64,000 nt of DNA from Novosphingobium kunmingense (GCF_002813245.1 NZ_PHUF01000002.1:930001-994000); one strand, 5' to 3'; numbered from the stretch's first letter, positions 49,194 to 60,260 are shown. The notes: generated by a model from the sequence alone, not told the origin. Program-made: numbers and translations.

Positions 49194-49573
49194 TTGCGCA
49201 GCTCCCGCAAGAGAGCCTCGATCTCGGCAATGTCGGCCTCGCTCAGCGCTTCGGCTTCGGCGAGGTGCGCGAAAAGCGGCGCGGCGCGGCCGCCGAACAG
49301 GCGATCGACCAGCCGCCGGGATTCCCCGCCGACATAAGCGTCGCGTTCAAGCGCGGGCGAATAAAGGAACCGCTTGCCGTCGGGCTCGGTCAGCACGGCC
49401 TGCTTGGCGACGAGGCGCGAGAGCAGCGTCTTGACCGTGGCGAGGCCCCAGCCCCGCGCCGGGGCGACGGCATCGGCCACCTCGTTGGCGGTCAGCGGCG
49501 ACTTGGCCCACAAGGCCTCCATCACCGCGTGTTCGGCGTCGCTGATGCGCTCGCCGGATTGCTCGTCCGCCAT
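49190..49573 (-). CDS. BlaI/MecI/CopY-family transcriptional repressor
   Basis: A 127-residue winged-helix regulator. Family motifs are ISDAEHAVMEALWAKSPLTANEV (helix 1 and 2), GWGLATVKTLLSRLVAKQAV (recognition helix), then the RFLYSP segment where BlaI-type repressors are cut near the wing. It probably represses its own operon through the boxes at 49590-49615, starting 17 bases upstream of ATG 49573. Confidence 0.93.
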   Translation of the reverse strand: MADEQSGERISDAEHAVMEALWAKSPLTANEVADAVAPARGWGLATVKTLLSRLVAKQAVLTEPDGKRFLYSPALERDAYVGGESRRLVDRLFGGRAAPLFAHLAEAEALSEADIAEIEALLRELRK

Positions 49574-49584
49574 GCCCTCACCTC

Positions 49585-49620
49585 ACGTTTACAGATGTAA
49601 TCGACTACGCCTGTAAACGT
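49585..49620. promoter_or_regulatory. BlaI/CopY-type operator region, two TACANNTGTA-like boxes in a 10-bp inverted repeat
   Basis: Box 1 at 49590-49599 is TACAGATGTA, an exact TACANNTGTA; box 2 at 49606-49615 is TACGCCTGTA, nine of ten. The outer arms ACGTTTACAG (49585-49594) and CTGTAAACGT (49611-49620) are perfect inverted repeats. This is the operator type of BlaI, MecI and CopY repressors and lies directly upstream of the blaI-like gene. Confidence 0.8.
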
Positions 49621-49644
49621 GAATGCCGGATGAACGGCCGGCGT

Positions 49645-50016
49645 TCAGCGCGGCTTGGGTTCGACGATCAGGTAGATGCCCGTCGTGGTGCCGATGTTCA
49701 GCGCCTCATGCCAGGCGAAGCCGTCGCTCCACCACCAGTCCCCGGCCTTTAGCTGGCGCACCGAGGTGCCCTGCGCGTTGGTTATGCGCATCGTCGCGTC
49801 GGTCAGGATGTAGCCCCAATGGGGCGCGTGGAAGTGCCGTTCGTGCCCGGTGCCCGGCGCGAAGGTGCAGCGCAAGGTACGCACCGCTGCGTTCTCGGAC
49901 AGCTTTTCGCAGACCGGCTTGCCCTGCCACCCGGCCTCGAGCGGCGATGGCAGCGGCGCTTCGGCTGCTGCCGCGCCGCCGGTCAGCACCAGCAGCGCGG
50001 CCAGCAAGCTTCGCAT
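49645..50016 (-). CDS. exported cupin-domain protein
   Basis: A 123-residue protein with a signal peptide (about 1-18, ends AAAAEA) and one cupin barrel. Metal-ligand histidines are in HERHFHAPHWGYIL, the second motif is GDWWWSDGFAWHEAL, and a cysteine pair (VCEKL, LRCTF) may form a disulfide. Its start overlaps the sdhA stop (TGATG), so it is co-translated with succinate dehydrogenase. Function unknown; it occupies the place where sdhB usually follows sdhA. Confidence 0.82.
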   Translation of the reverse strand: MRSLLAALLVLTGGAAAAEAPLPSPLEAGWQGKPVCEKLSENAAVRTLRCTFAPGTGHERHFHAPHWGYILTDATMRITNAQGTSVRQLKAGDWWWSDGFAWHEALNIGTTTGIYLIVEPKPR

Positions 50017-51839
50017 CAGTAGACGCGCTTCTTCGGCTTGATGTACTCGACGTCGTCGGTCAGCGTGTATTCGTGGACCGGGCGGTAATCGAGGCGCACT
50101 TCGCCGCCCTTGCCGCCCCAGCCGTTGAACCAGGCCGCGGTGTGCTTCATCCAGTTGGCGTCGTCGCGGTCGGGGAAATCCTCGTGCGCGTGGGCGCCGC
50201 GGCTTTCCTTGCGGGCGTGGGCGCCGTGGAGCGTCACCGTCGCCTGGCTGATCAGGTTGTCGAGTTCCAGCGTTTCGACGAGGTCCGAGTTCCAGATCAG
50301 GCCGCGGTCGGACACGTGGATGTCTTCCATCCGCTTGTAGGTGGCGGCCAGTTTGTTCTTGCCTTCGGCCATCAGCTCGTCGGTGCGGAACACGGCGGCG
50401 TGCTGGCTCATCGCGCGCTGCATTTCGGTGCGGATCTCGGCCGTCGGCGAACCGCCCTTGGCGTTGCGGAAATGGTCGAGCCGGCCGAGCGCCAGATCGG
50501 CGCTGTCCCTGGGCAGTTCGTCGTGGGCGCTGCCCGGCTTGATGATTTCCTTGAGGCGGTGGCCGGTGGCGCGGCCGAACACGACCAGGTCGATCAGGCT
50601 GTTCGAACCCAGGCGGTTCGCGCCGTGGACCGACACGCAGGCCGCTTCGCCCACCGCGAACAGGCCGGGGATCACGGTTTCGGGGTTGCCGTCGGCGCCG
50701 ATGGTCACGACTTCGCCGTGGTAGTTACAGGGGATGCCGCCCATGTTGTAGTGCACGGTCGGCACCACGGGGAGCGGCTGGCGGGTCAGGTCGACGCCGG
50801 CAAAGATCTTGCCGCTTTCGGTGATGCCCGGCAGGCGTTCGGCCAGCACGGCGGGATCGATGTGATCGAGGTGCAGGTAGATGTGGTCCTTGTGCGGGCC
50901 CACGCCGCGGCCTTCGCGGATTTCCAGCGCCATCGAACGCGAGACGACGTCGCGGCTGGCGAGGTCCTTGGCCGAAGGAGCGTAGCGCTCCATGAACCGC
51001 TCGCCCTCGGAATTGGTGAGATAGCCGCCCTCGCCGCGCGCGCCTTCGGTGATCAGCACGCCCGCACCGTAGATGCCGGTCGGGTGGAACTGGACGAATT
51101 CCATGTCCTGCAGCGGAAGCCCGGCGCGCAGCACCATGCCGCCGCCGTCACCCGTGCAGGTGTGGGCCGACGTCGCGGTGTAGTACGAGCGGCCATAGCC
51201 GCCGGTCGCCAGCACCACCGCCTTGGCGCGGAAGCGGTGGATCGAACCATCGTCCATGCACAGCGCGATCACGCCGCGGCACTGGCCGTTCTCCATGATC
51301 AGGTCGATCGCGAAGTATTCGATAAAGAAGTCCGCCGCGTACTTCAGGCTCTGCTGGTAGAGCGCGTGGAGCATCGCGTGGCCGGTGCGGTCGGCCGCGG
51401 CGCAGGTGCGCTGCACCGGCGGGCCTTCGCCCATGTTCTGCATGTGGCCGCCGAACGGGCGCTGGTAAATCGTGCCGTCCGGATTGCGCGAGAACGGCAC
51501 GCCGGCGTGTTCCAGTTCGTAAACCGCCTGGGGCGCTTCGCGGACCATGTATTCGATCGCGTCCTGGTCACCCAGCCAGTCCGACCCCTTGACGGTGTCG
51601 TACATGTGCCAGGTCCAGTGATCGGGCGTGTTGTTCTTGAGGCTGGCGGCGATCCCGCCCTGCGCGGCCACGGTGTGGCTGCGGGTCGGAAAGACCTTGG
51701 TGATGCAGGCGGTGCGCAGGCCCGCCTCGGCGCTGCCCATCGTGGCGCGCAGGCCCGAACCGCCCGCCCCTACAACGACGGTGTCATAGGTGTGGTCGAT
51801 GATCTTGTAGGCGGGCTGGGTATTGGCGGCAGTGGCCAT
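50016..51839 (-). CDS. sdhA: succinate dehydrogenase flavoprotein subunit
   Basis: A 607-residue FAD subunit of complex [17 protein letters not shown] is the dinucleotide fold. The covalent FAD histidine lies in [16 protein letters not shown], and substrate-site segments are [31 protein letters not shown] and [12 protein letters not shown]. Encoded after sdhC and sdhD (order sdhC-sdhD-sdhA). The expected sdhB does not follow; a cupin gene is coupled instead. Confidence 0.98.
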   Translation of the reverse strand: MATAANTQPAYKIIDHTYDTVVVGAGGSGLRATMGSAEAGLRTACITKVFPTRSHTVAAQGGIAASLKNNTPDHWTWHMYDTVKGSDWLGDQDAIEYMVREAPQAVYELEHAGVPFSRNPDGTIYQRPFGGHMQNMGEGPPVQRTCAAADRTGHAMLHALYQQSLKYAADFFIEYFAIDLIMENGQCRGVIALCMDDGSIHRFRAKAVVLATGGYGRSYYTATSAHTCTGDGGGMVLRAGLPLQDMEFVQFHPTGIYGAGVLITEGARGEGGYLTNSEGERFMERYAPSAKDLASRDVVSRSMALEIREGRGVGPHKDHIYLHLDHIDPAVLAERLPGITESGKIFAGVDLTRQPLPVVPTVHYNMGGIPCNYHGEVVTIGADGNPETVIPGLFAVGEAACVSVHGANRLGSNSLIDLVVFGRATGHRLKEIIKPGSAHDELPRDSADLALGRLDHFRNAKGGSPTAEIRTEMQRAMSQHAAVFRTDELMAEGKNKLAATYKRMEDIHVSDRGLIWNSDLVETLELDNLISQATVTLHGAHARKESRGAHAHEDFPDRDDANWMKHTAAWFNGWGGKGGEVRLDYRPVHEYTLTDDVEYIKPKKRVY

Positions 51840-51842
51840 CGA

Positions 51843-52223
51843 TCAGGCTCCGAGCGCGAGGCGGACGACGCACAGCAGGCCGAAAGCGGCCCCGGCGAAC
51901 GCGGCAAGGTTGAGAAGCGCCATGGCGGCGAACTTGTTGGCGTGTTCGTGGACATAGTCCTCGATCAGCACCTGCACGCCGAGCCGCGCGTGCCAGAAGG
52001 CGCTGATCACGAACAGGCCCAGGGCGGTGGCGGGCAGCGGCGCGGCGAAGAAGGCCTTGGTCGCGGCGTAGGAGTGGTCGCCCATCGCGAACAGCGTGAT
52101 CAGCAGCCACAGCCCGAGAACGAGGTTGCCGATCGCGGTGAAGCGCTGGACCAGCCAGTGGTGCGCCCCCGAATGCGCCGAGCCAAGCCCGCGGACGCGG
52201 CCGATTTCGGTTCCGTTACCCAT
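51843..52223 (-). CDS. sdhD: succinate dehydrogenase membrane anchor subunit SdhD
   Basis: A 126-residue protein with three transmembrane helices from ATG 52223 (MGNGTEIGRVRGLG). Family signs are HSGAHHWLVQRFTAIGN at the start and HARLGVQVLIEDYVHEH around the heme/quinone side. It anchors SdhA/SdhB with SdhC. The longer open frame to 52319 overlaps sdhC and is spurious. Confidence 0.92.
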   Translation of the reverse strand: MGNGTEIGRVRGLGSAHSGAHHWLVQRFTAIGNLVLGLWLLITLFAMGDHSYAATKAFFAAPLPATALGLFVISAFWHARLGVQVLIEDYVHEHANKFAAMALLNLAAFAGAAFGLLCVVRLALGA

Positions 52224-52239
52224 TGTCGTCCCAGCCCCC

Positions 52240-52629
52240 TTAGCGCAGCAGGATCGCGGCCCAGACGGCCAGCGTGAGAACGAGCGCAGCAATCGGCGTG
52301 ATGACCGACCACAGCGCATTCGTCTTGAGTTCGTAGCCCGCGCCGATGTCCAAAACGAAGTGGCGCAGGCCCGATGCCATGTGGTTGAAGAAGGCCCAGG
52401 TCAGTCCGACCAGCACCACGCGGCCGTACCAGGCCCCGGCGTGGGCCAGGAAACCGTCGTAGGCGGCCGGCCCGCTGGCCAGCGCGCCCAGCCACCACAG
52501 CAGAACCGCAAGGCCGACGAAGGCGAGGCCGTTGCCCGTGACACGGTGCAGGATCGACACGGCCATGGCCGGCCCCCAACGCCAGATCTGGAGGTGCGGT
52601 GAAAGCGGGCGATTCTTCGCAGCGGCCAT
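52240..52629 (-). CDS. sdhC: succinate dehydrogenase cytochrome b556 subunit SdhC
   Basis: A 129-residue protein with three transmembrane helices from ATG 52629, preceded by AAGGGGAAC. It has RPLSPHLQIWRWGPAMAVSI, the SILHRVTGNGL quinone-site motif and the heme-ligand motif FNHMASGLRHFVLDIG. First gene of the sdhCDA operon. Divergent from an SDR gene across 126 bases. Confidence 0.94.
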   Translation of the reverse strand: MAAAKNRPLSPHLQIWRWGPAMAVSILHRVTGNGLAFVGLAVLLWWLGALASGPAAYDGFLAHAGAWYGRVVLVGLTWAFFNHMASGLRHFVLDIGAGYELKTNALWSVITPIAALVLTLAVWAAILLR

Positions 52630-52755
52630 GCGGCTGTTCCCCTTGGCGAAACCGTTATGTCGGCGACAGAATGCGCCGTTCACGCCCCCCTTAATCAAAA
52701 CAGGGCGCGGTGCAAGCGCACGAGAGGGTTCCTGCCAACAGGATTAGACTTCGCG

Positions 52756-53508
52756 ATGCGAATGGCTATGGAACAGGCCATGACACAGACCTCGGAATTG
52801 GCGACGGCACTGGTAACAGGATCGTCCCGCGGGATCGGCGCGGCAATCGCTGAACGGCTGCGGGCGCGCGGGCTGCGCGTGATCGGCCATGCCCGCACCG
52901 CAATCGACGTCGACACCATCGCCGCCGATCTCAACGATCCCACCGCCGCGGCGCGGATCTGGGACGAGGCGCTGGAACGCTCGGGCGGCCGGATCGATTG
53001 CCTGGTCAACAACGCCGGCCTGTTCGAAGCGAACCCGATCGACCGTTCGGACATCGAGTGGCTCGACAACTGGGAAGACACGCTGCGCATCAACCTGACC
53101 GCCGCGGCCGAACTTTCGCGCTTTGCGGTGCGCGGGTGGCTGGCAGAGGGGCGGGCCGGCCGGATCGTCCACATCGCCAGCCGCGCCGGCTACCGCGGCG
53201 ATTCGCCCGATCACTGGCACTATGCCGCGGCCAAGGGCGGCATGATCGCCATGCACAAGACCATCGCGCGCCATTACGCGATCAAGGGCGTGATGAGCTA
53301 TGCTATCTGTCCGGGCTTTACCGATACGGCGATGGCCGGCGATTACCTGGACAGCAGGGGCGGACCCGGCCTCCTCGCCGACATTCCGCTGGGCCGCGTG
53401 GCCACCCCCGACGAGATCGCCGCCATCGCCGAGTTCTGCGCGCTGGACGCCCCGGAAAGCATGACCGGCGCGGTAATCGACGCCAATGGAGCCAGCTATG
53501 TCCGCTAA
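52756..53508 (+). CDS. short-chain dehydrogenase/reductase
   Basis: A 250-residue SDR. Nucleotide loop TGSSRGIGAAIAERL, then CLVNNAGLFE, catalytic Ser/Tyr/Lys in SRAGYRGDSPDHWHYAAAKGG, and ICPGFTDTAM. Substrate unknown. Its last 11 bases overlap the beta-lactamase gene start, so the two are co-translated. The start is a choice between clustered Met codons at 52756-52780. Confidence 0.88.
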   Translation: MRMAMEQAMTQTSELATALVTGSSRGIGAAIAERLRARGLRVIGHARTAIDVDTIAADLNDPTAAARIWDEALERSGGRIDCLVNNAGLFEANPIDRSDIEWLDNWEDTLRINLTAAAELSRFAVRGWLAEGRAGRIVHIASRAGYRGDSPDHWHYAAAKGGMIAMHKTIARHYAIKGVMSYAICPGFTDTAMAGDYLDSRGGPGLLADIPLGRVATPDEIAAIAEFCALDAPESMTGAVIDANGASYVR

Positions 53509-54454
53509 GCCGCCGCTTGCCGCGCTCGCCCTGCTCGCCGCCGCCTGCGCGCCGATCGGCGGCCCCATCGCCGGGGAGCCATCGGCCAGCCTTCCCGCAC
53601 CGGGCGCCACCGACCGCTACACCACCGCCGCGCTTGCCTCGGCCTGCCAGGGCAAGGACGGGTGGACCGATCCCGCCCCGCCGGCGCATGTGTTCGGCAA
53701 CACCTGGTACGTCGGAACCTGCGGAATTACCGCGCTGCTGGTCACCAGCCCGCGCGGCCACGTGCTGGTCGATGCCGGGATGCCGGCGGCCGCGCCGCTG
53801 GTGGCCGCCAACGTCGAGAAACTCGGCTTCGCGGTGAGCGACATCCGCTGGATCGTCGGCGGGCACGAGCATTTCGACCATGCCGGCGGCATCGCCGAGC
53901 TGAAGCGCCGCAGCGGCGCCAAGGTGGCGGCGCTTGCATCCTGGGCGCAGGTCATGGCCAGCGGCCAGCCCGACCCCGGCGATCCGCAGCACGACCAGCT
54001 GCTGCGCGAACCGCTGCCGCCGGTCGCCGTCGATCGCGTGCTGGCCGACCGCGACACCGTCGCGCTTGGCCCGATCGTGCTGTCCGCCCACGCCACGCCG
54101 GCGCATTCCCCCGGTTCGACCAGCTGGACCTGGCAATCGTGCGAGGGCGCCGAATGCCGCACCATCACCTATGCCGACAGTACCTCGACGATCTCGGCCG
54201 ACGGCTACCGCTTCAGCCGGCATCCCGACCGCGTTGCCGCGATCCGCACCGGCCTCGCCCGCGTCGCCGCCCTGCCCTGCGGCGTCCTTGTCACCCCGCA
54301 CCCGTCGGCCAGCGACCTGATGGGGCGAATGGCCACAGGGTTGAAAGAAGATCCCCGCGCCTGCGCCGCCTATGCCGCCGCTGCCGCCTCGCGCTTCGCC
54401 ACGCGCCTCGCCGCCGACCAGGCGCTCGACGCGGCCGAGGACGCGGCACGGTGA
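53498..54454 (+). CDS. subclass B3 metallo-beta-lactamase, probable lipoprotein
   Basis: A 318-residue protein with the full B3 ligand set: H123, H125, D127, H128 in GGHEHFDHAGG, H203 in ATPAHSPGSTSW and H268 in VTPHPSASDL. These correspond to the standard positions 116, 118, 120, 121, 196 and 263. The YADST...ISADGYRF region with a C215/C220 pair is typical of B3 enzymes. The N-terminus PLAALALLAAAC looks like a lipobox (Cys17), placing it in the outer membrane or periplasm. B3 enzymes of environmental bacteria hydrolyse carbapenems; MIM-1 of Novosphingobium pentaromativorans is a relative type. Lactonase activity is an alternative. Operon with an SDR and prmA. Confidence 0.9.
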   Translation: MSAKPPLAALALLAAACAPIGGPIAGEPSASLPAPGATDRYTTAALASACQGKDGWTDPAPPAHVFGNTWYVGTCGITALLVTSPRGHVLVDAGMPAAAPLVAANVEKLGFAVSDIRWIVGGHEHFDHAGGIAELKRRSGAKVAALASWAQVMASGQPDPGDPQHDQLLREPLPPVAVDRVLADRDTVALGPIVLSAHATPAHSPGSTSWTWQSCEGAECRTITYADSTSTISADGYRFSRHPDRVAAIRTGLARVAALPCGVLVTPHPSASDLMGRMATGLKEDPRACAAYAAAAASRFATRLAADQALDAAEDAAR

Positions 54455-55398
54455 GCAGCTGGAAGATCACCCTGCTGGCCCCGCGCGGGGTGATCGAGGC
54501 AGCGCTGCTGGCGCACGAAGACGCGTTCGACTGGGATCCCGAGATCGTCCTGTCGGGCAGCGAAGTGGCCGAGGACAAGCCCGAGGACTGGCAGCTCGAA
54601 GCCTGGCTTGGGCGCAAGCCGACCAGGGCGGACAAGGCCGCGATTGCCGGCCTCTTCCCCGACAGGGCCCCGCCGCTCGCCCAGGAGAAGCTGCCCGACA
54701 TCGACTGGCTGACCCACAGCCAGCAGGGGCTCGAGCCGATCCGCGCCGGCCGGTTCCACGTCCACACGCCCGACTATCCGCCGCTCGACGAAGCGGGCGT
54801 GCGCGATTTCGCGGTTCCGGCCAGCCAGGCCTTCGGCACCGGCCAGCACGCCACCACCGCCGGATGTCTGGAAATGCTCGACCGGATGAAGCGCGACGGC
54901 GTGGTGATCCGCAACCTCGCCGATATCGGCACCGGCACCGGCCTGCTGGCCTTTGCCTCGCTGCACCTGTGGCCGCGCGCCCTTGCCACGGCGAGCGACA
55001 TCGACGCGGTCTGCGTCGACGTGGTCGCAGCCAACGCGCAGGCCAACGCCGTGCCGCTCGGCGCCGGTCACGGCGAGCTCACCATGCTGGTCGCCGACGG
55101 GATGGACCACCCGCTGCTCAAGGCGCGCGGGCCTTACGACCTGATCGTCGCCAACATCCTCGCCGGGCCGCTGATCGGCCTTGCCCCGCATTTCGCCCGG
55201 TCGCTGGCTCCGGGCGGACACCTGCTGCTGGCGGGGCTGCTGCAAACCCAGGAAGCCCAGGTGCGGCGGGCCTGCCGCCAGGCCGGCCTGCGCCTGGCGC
55301 GCCGCATGACCCGCGGCGACTGGTCGATCCTGTGGCTGCGCAAGCGTGCAATGGCCCGCACCCTTGCCGGACGGCCCGGCGGGCAGCGGGACTGGTAG
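54451..55398 (+). CDS. prmA: ribosomal protein L11 methyltransferase
   Basis: A 315-residue SAM-dependent enzyme that trimethylates L11. The alphaproteobacterial N-terminal domain (about 1-120) precedes PASQAFGTGQHATTAGCLEML and the SAM loop LADIGTGTGLLAFA, then DLIVANILAGPLIGLAP. Start GTG 54451 overlaps the beta-lactamase stop by four bases (GTGA). The DMT transporter begins on the next base after this stop. Confidence 0.95.
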   Translation: MSSWKITLLAPRGVIEAALLAHEDAFDWDPEIVLSGSEVAEDKPEDWQLEAWLGRKPTRADKAAIAGLFPDRAPPLAQEKLPDIDWLTHSQQGLEPIRAGRFHVHTPDYPPLDEAGVRDFAVPASQAFGTGQHATTAGCLEMLDRMKRDGVVIRNLADIGTGTGLLAFASLHLWPRALATASDIDAVCVDVVAANAQANAVPLGAGHGELTMLVADGMDHPLLKARGPYDLIVANILAGPLIGLAPHFARSLAPGGHLLLAGLLQTQEAQVRRACRQAGLRLARRMTRGDWSILWLRKRAMARTLAGRPGGQRDW

Positions 55399-56280
55399 GT
55401 GCGCCCGCGCGACTTCGCCCTGATGGTCCTGATCTGCCTGATCTGGGCGAGCAACAACGTGATGAGCAAGCTGATCGTCGGCACCCTGCACGTGCCGCCG
55501 CTGTTCTTCACCGCAGTGCGCTTCGCGATCGTTGCCCTCGTTACCCTGCCGTGGCTTCTGCCGATGCCGCGGCCGCGCTGGCGTATCCTGCTGATCGGAC
55601 TGTTCATGGGCGGCGGCAGTTTCGGGCTGATGTTCGTCGCGCTCAAGTGGGTATCGCCTAGCGAGGCTGCCATTGTCGTGCAGGCCAGCGTGCCGATCAC
55701 CGCGCTGCTGTCGATCGTCATGCTGGGCGAGCGGATCCGCTGGCGGCGCGGCCTGGGCATCACCCTGACGCTGATCGGCGTCGTGCTGGTCATGTACCAG
55801 CCGGGTTTTCGCGTTTCGGCGGGGATGGGCTACCTCGTCGCCTCGGCGGTCCTCGCCTCGTTCGGCGCGGTGATGATGAAGCAGATGGACGCGATCGCGC
55901 CCTTGCAGTTCCAGGCCTGGGTCGGACTGGTCGGGCTCTGCGCCGTCGCGCCGGCCTCGCTACTGACCGAACCGGGAGCGCTCGGGAGCGCCGTTGCGGT
56001 CGGCTGGCCGATCGTCGCCTGCGCGCTTTACGCGGCGCTGGTCACCTCGGTCTTCGCGCACACCGCCTACTACCTGCTGATCGGTCGCTACGAGGCCAAT
56101 CTGGTCGCCCCGCTTACCCTGATGACCCCGCTGATGACGATCGCGCTGGGGGTGTCGATCACCGGGGACGTGATCGACAGCAAGATGATGATCGGATCGG
56201 CAATCGCGCTGACCGGCGTCCTGATCATCGCACGGCGCAGCCGTTCGGCCCCGCTGGTCCAGGCCCAGGAGCACACCTAG
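55399..56280 (+). CDS. DMT-family (EamA) transporter
   Basis: A 293-residue protein with ten predicted transmembrane helices in two EamA halves (LICLIWASNNVMSKLIVG, SEAAIVVQASVPITALLS; second half AYYLLIGRYEANLVAPLTLMTP). Starts GTG 55399 directly after the prmA stop. It is an exporter or permease of small metabolites; the substrate cannot be read from sequence. Confidence 0.9.
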   Translation: MRPRDFALMVLICLIWASNNVMSKLIVGTLHVPPLFFTAVRFAIVALVTLPWLLPMPRPRWRILLIGLFMGGGSFGLMFVALKWVSPSEAAIVVQASVPITALLSIVMLGERIRWRRGLGITLTLIGVVLVMYQPGFRVSAGMGYLVASAVLASFGAVMMKQMDAIAPLQFQAWVGLVGLCAVAPASLLTEPGALGSAVAVGWPIVACALYAALVTSVFAHTAYYLLIGRYEANLVAPLTLMTPLMTIALGVSITGDVIDSKMMIGSAIALTGVLIIARRSRSAPLVQAQEHT

Positions 56281-56315
56281 GCAAGTCTTAACCTTGGTCG
56301 GCTAAGGATGCGCCG

Positions 56316-56690
56316 ATGGGCCTTCAGCGAACGACCGCCACCAGGGGACAGCGCCACTTCAACCGGCTGCGGCTGGGGGTGCCCGCTGCGCTGATCTTCA
56401 CCCACGGCCGGGTCGCCTGCCTGATCGACGATATTTCGTGCACCGGCGCACGGCTGCGCAGCGCGCGTGCGGTACCAGTCGGCCAAACCGCCCAGCTCGC
56501 CTTTCACGAGCTGCGCGCGCTGGCTACCGTGCGCTGGGTGCGCGGCACCAATTGCGGCCTGGAATTCGACCGGCCGCTGGCCATCGAGAAGATGCAGGAC
56601 ATGCTTTGGATTAACGAGAACCGCGCGCTCTACGATCGCATTGCCGAAACCGGCCACGCCCGCGACTGGGCCGATGGAATCGGCGACTGA
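56316..56690 (+). CDS. PilZ domain protein
   Basis: A 124-residue single-domain protein. The c-di-GMP motifs are RHFNR (RxxxR) and DISCTGARL (DxSxxG), followed by VRWVRGTNCGLEFDRPL, so binding looks competent. It follows the transporter by 35 bases on the same strand and may be co-transcribed. Its output partner is unknown. Confidence 0.88.
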   Translation: MGLQRTTATRGQRHFNRLRLGVPAALIFTHGRVACLIDDISCTGARLRSARAVPVGQTAQLAFHELRALATVRWVRGTNCGLEFDRPLAIEKMQDMLWINENRALYDRIAETGHARDWADGIGD

Positions 56691-56699
56691 GCAGAGCAC

Positions 56700-56732
56700 G
56701 CTGCGGGCGACCGCATTACGGACGCCCGCAGC
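56700..56732. terminator. shared hairpin between convergent PilZ and cupin genes
   Basis: A 10-bp perfect stem GCTGCGGGCG (56700-56709) with CGCCCGCAGC (56723-56732) around a 13-base loop. There is no T run on either side, so its strength as a terminator is uncertain. Confidence 0.55.
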
Positions 56733-56738
56733 CTTGCC

Positions 56739-57284
56739 CTAGAGGTTGCAGTTGGGCGGTGCCACCGGCACGTCGATGCGCGGTCCGGTCCCCACCGGTC
56801 GCATCTGCACCGCAGCGAAGGTAGCGGTGTTGCCATAGGGGTTCTTCACGTTGTGCGGCCGACCGGCCGGTTCGATGAAGGTGTCGCCCGCCCGGTAGGT
56901 CTTCATCGTGCAGGTCACCCCGTCGACCCAGTTGATCTGCCCCGACGCGACCGTCACCATGGTAATCCCGGCATGCTTGTGCCAGCCGCTGAAGCCGCCC
57001 GGTTGGACCGAGATGTTGTCGACGCCGACAGTCGAATCATTGCCAGTCTTCAACATCAGATCCCAGTGATCCGCATTTGCCGCCTTGGCCGACTTGTCGA
57101 GGTTCTCGGCACGGATCATCGTTTCGGCAAGAACGCCGACCGCCAACGGCGACGGAGCGAATCCCGACCCCGGTGTCGCCGTTGCCGGCACGCCGACGAC
57201 TGCGAGCGCGATACCTCCGGCGGCCGCGCCCAGCAGGCCGAGCCTGGTTGCAATAGCGGCAATTGTCCTGTTGCTGTGGATCAT
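56739..57284 (-). CDS. exported cupin-domain protein
   Basis: A 181-residue protein. A hydrophobic N-terminal export signal (about 15-35) precedes one cupin barrel with metal ligands in SGWHKHAGITMVT and the second motif GDTFIEPAGRPHNVKNP. Different family branch from the cupin at 49645. Isolated on the minus strand downstream of ligA by 240 bases of AT-rich sequence. Function unknown. Confidence 0.8.
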   Translation of the reverse strand: MIHSNRTIAAIATRLGLLGAAAGGIALAVVGVPATATPGSGFAPSPLAVGVLAETMIRAENLDKSAKAANADHWDLMLKTGNDSTVGVDNISVQPGGFSGWHKHAGITMVTVASGQINWVDGVTCTMKTYRAGDTFIEPAGRPHNVKNPYGNTATFAAVQMRPVGTGPRIDVPVAPPNCNL

Positions 57285-57524
57285 CTCTCAACTCCTCAGA
57301 TCGAACGCAGACCGTGTCGGCGAAGCGAATGCGCCGGCTGCGGTCATCGACGTGTTTCGTGAGGTGTCGGATTGAGCGATCAGCGACCCGTGATAATTCT
57401 GGAGCGTCAAGCGACTCGATCACGGAACGTCATGTTTTATGCACAACAATGCGAAATCGTGCAATTTTATTTCGTCCAATGAATTTCCGACATAATATAT
57501 AAAAAGTCCCGGCCATAACGCCAG

Positions 57525-59576
<2,052 letters not shown>

Positions 59577-60260
59577 CTAGGCCCTGACCAGCACCGTCGC
59601 CACCATTTCGCGCCGCACGCGAAAGCCGAGCTTCTCGTATAGGCGGATCGCGTGCGCATTGCCGGCGTAGGAGTGAAGGAAAGGCGTTGCGCCGCGCTCG
59701 GTCATCCCGGCCATGACGCGGCGGATCAGCCTGGCGGCAAGGCCCTGCCCCTGGAATTCGGGCCAGGTGCAGACGCCCGATACCTCGTCGAAACCGGGTG
59801 CCGGACGCATCCGTTCACCGGCCATGGCCATGAGCCGGCCCTGGTCGAACAGGCCGTAGAACTGTCCGTAATGCCGTGTCTTGTCGCCCCAGGGACCAGG
59901 CTCGGTCGCGAGGGCGAGCGCGGTCATGGAAGCCGCGTCGGCATCGCCAAGCAGCACCGCCTCTTCGTCGCCCGGTTGCATCGGGGCCGGATCGTCGGCG
60001 ACCATCTGGACCAGCGCCGCCACCCGCGCGACCCGGGCGCCGGGCGGCGCCGGCCATTCCTCCGTCTCGACCAGCCAGGCTTCGCCATGGTCAAGCAAGG
60101 CTGCCAGCGCGGCCTGTGCCGGCGCGCCCCGGTCGCGGGCGGCGGCAAAGGGACCGAATCCGGGGTCGAGCCGCAACGCATCGCCCGTTGCGATCGCCAG
60201 GTCCGCCTGACGTCCGGTCAGCGCGCCCCAAACGGGCCGGTCGAGCGGATGAGGCGTCAC
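59577..60260 (-). CDS. GNAT-family N-acetyltransferase
   Basis: A 227-residue protein with the C-terminal acetyltransferase fold: VSGVCTWPEFQGQGLAARLI is the acetyl-CoA loop (QxxGxA), then THFLHSYAGNAHAIRLYEKLGF-type strand and helix (seen as FLHSYAGNAHAIRLYEKLGF). The first ~100 residues are a divergent GNAT-like half. Substrate unknown. It is sandwiched between recN (ATGA overlap) and ligA. Confidence 0.86.
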   Translation of the reverse strand: MTPHPLDRPVWGALTGRQADLAIATGDALRLDPGFGPFAAARDRGAPAQAALAALLDHGEAWLVETEEWPAPPGARVARVAALVQMVADDPAPMQPGDEEAVLLGDADAASMTALALATEPGPWGDKTRHYGQFYGLFDQGRLMAMAGERMRPAPGFDEVSGVCTWPEFQGQGLAARLIRRVMAGMTERGATPFLHSYAGNAHAIRLYEKLGFRVRREMVATVLVRA

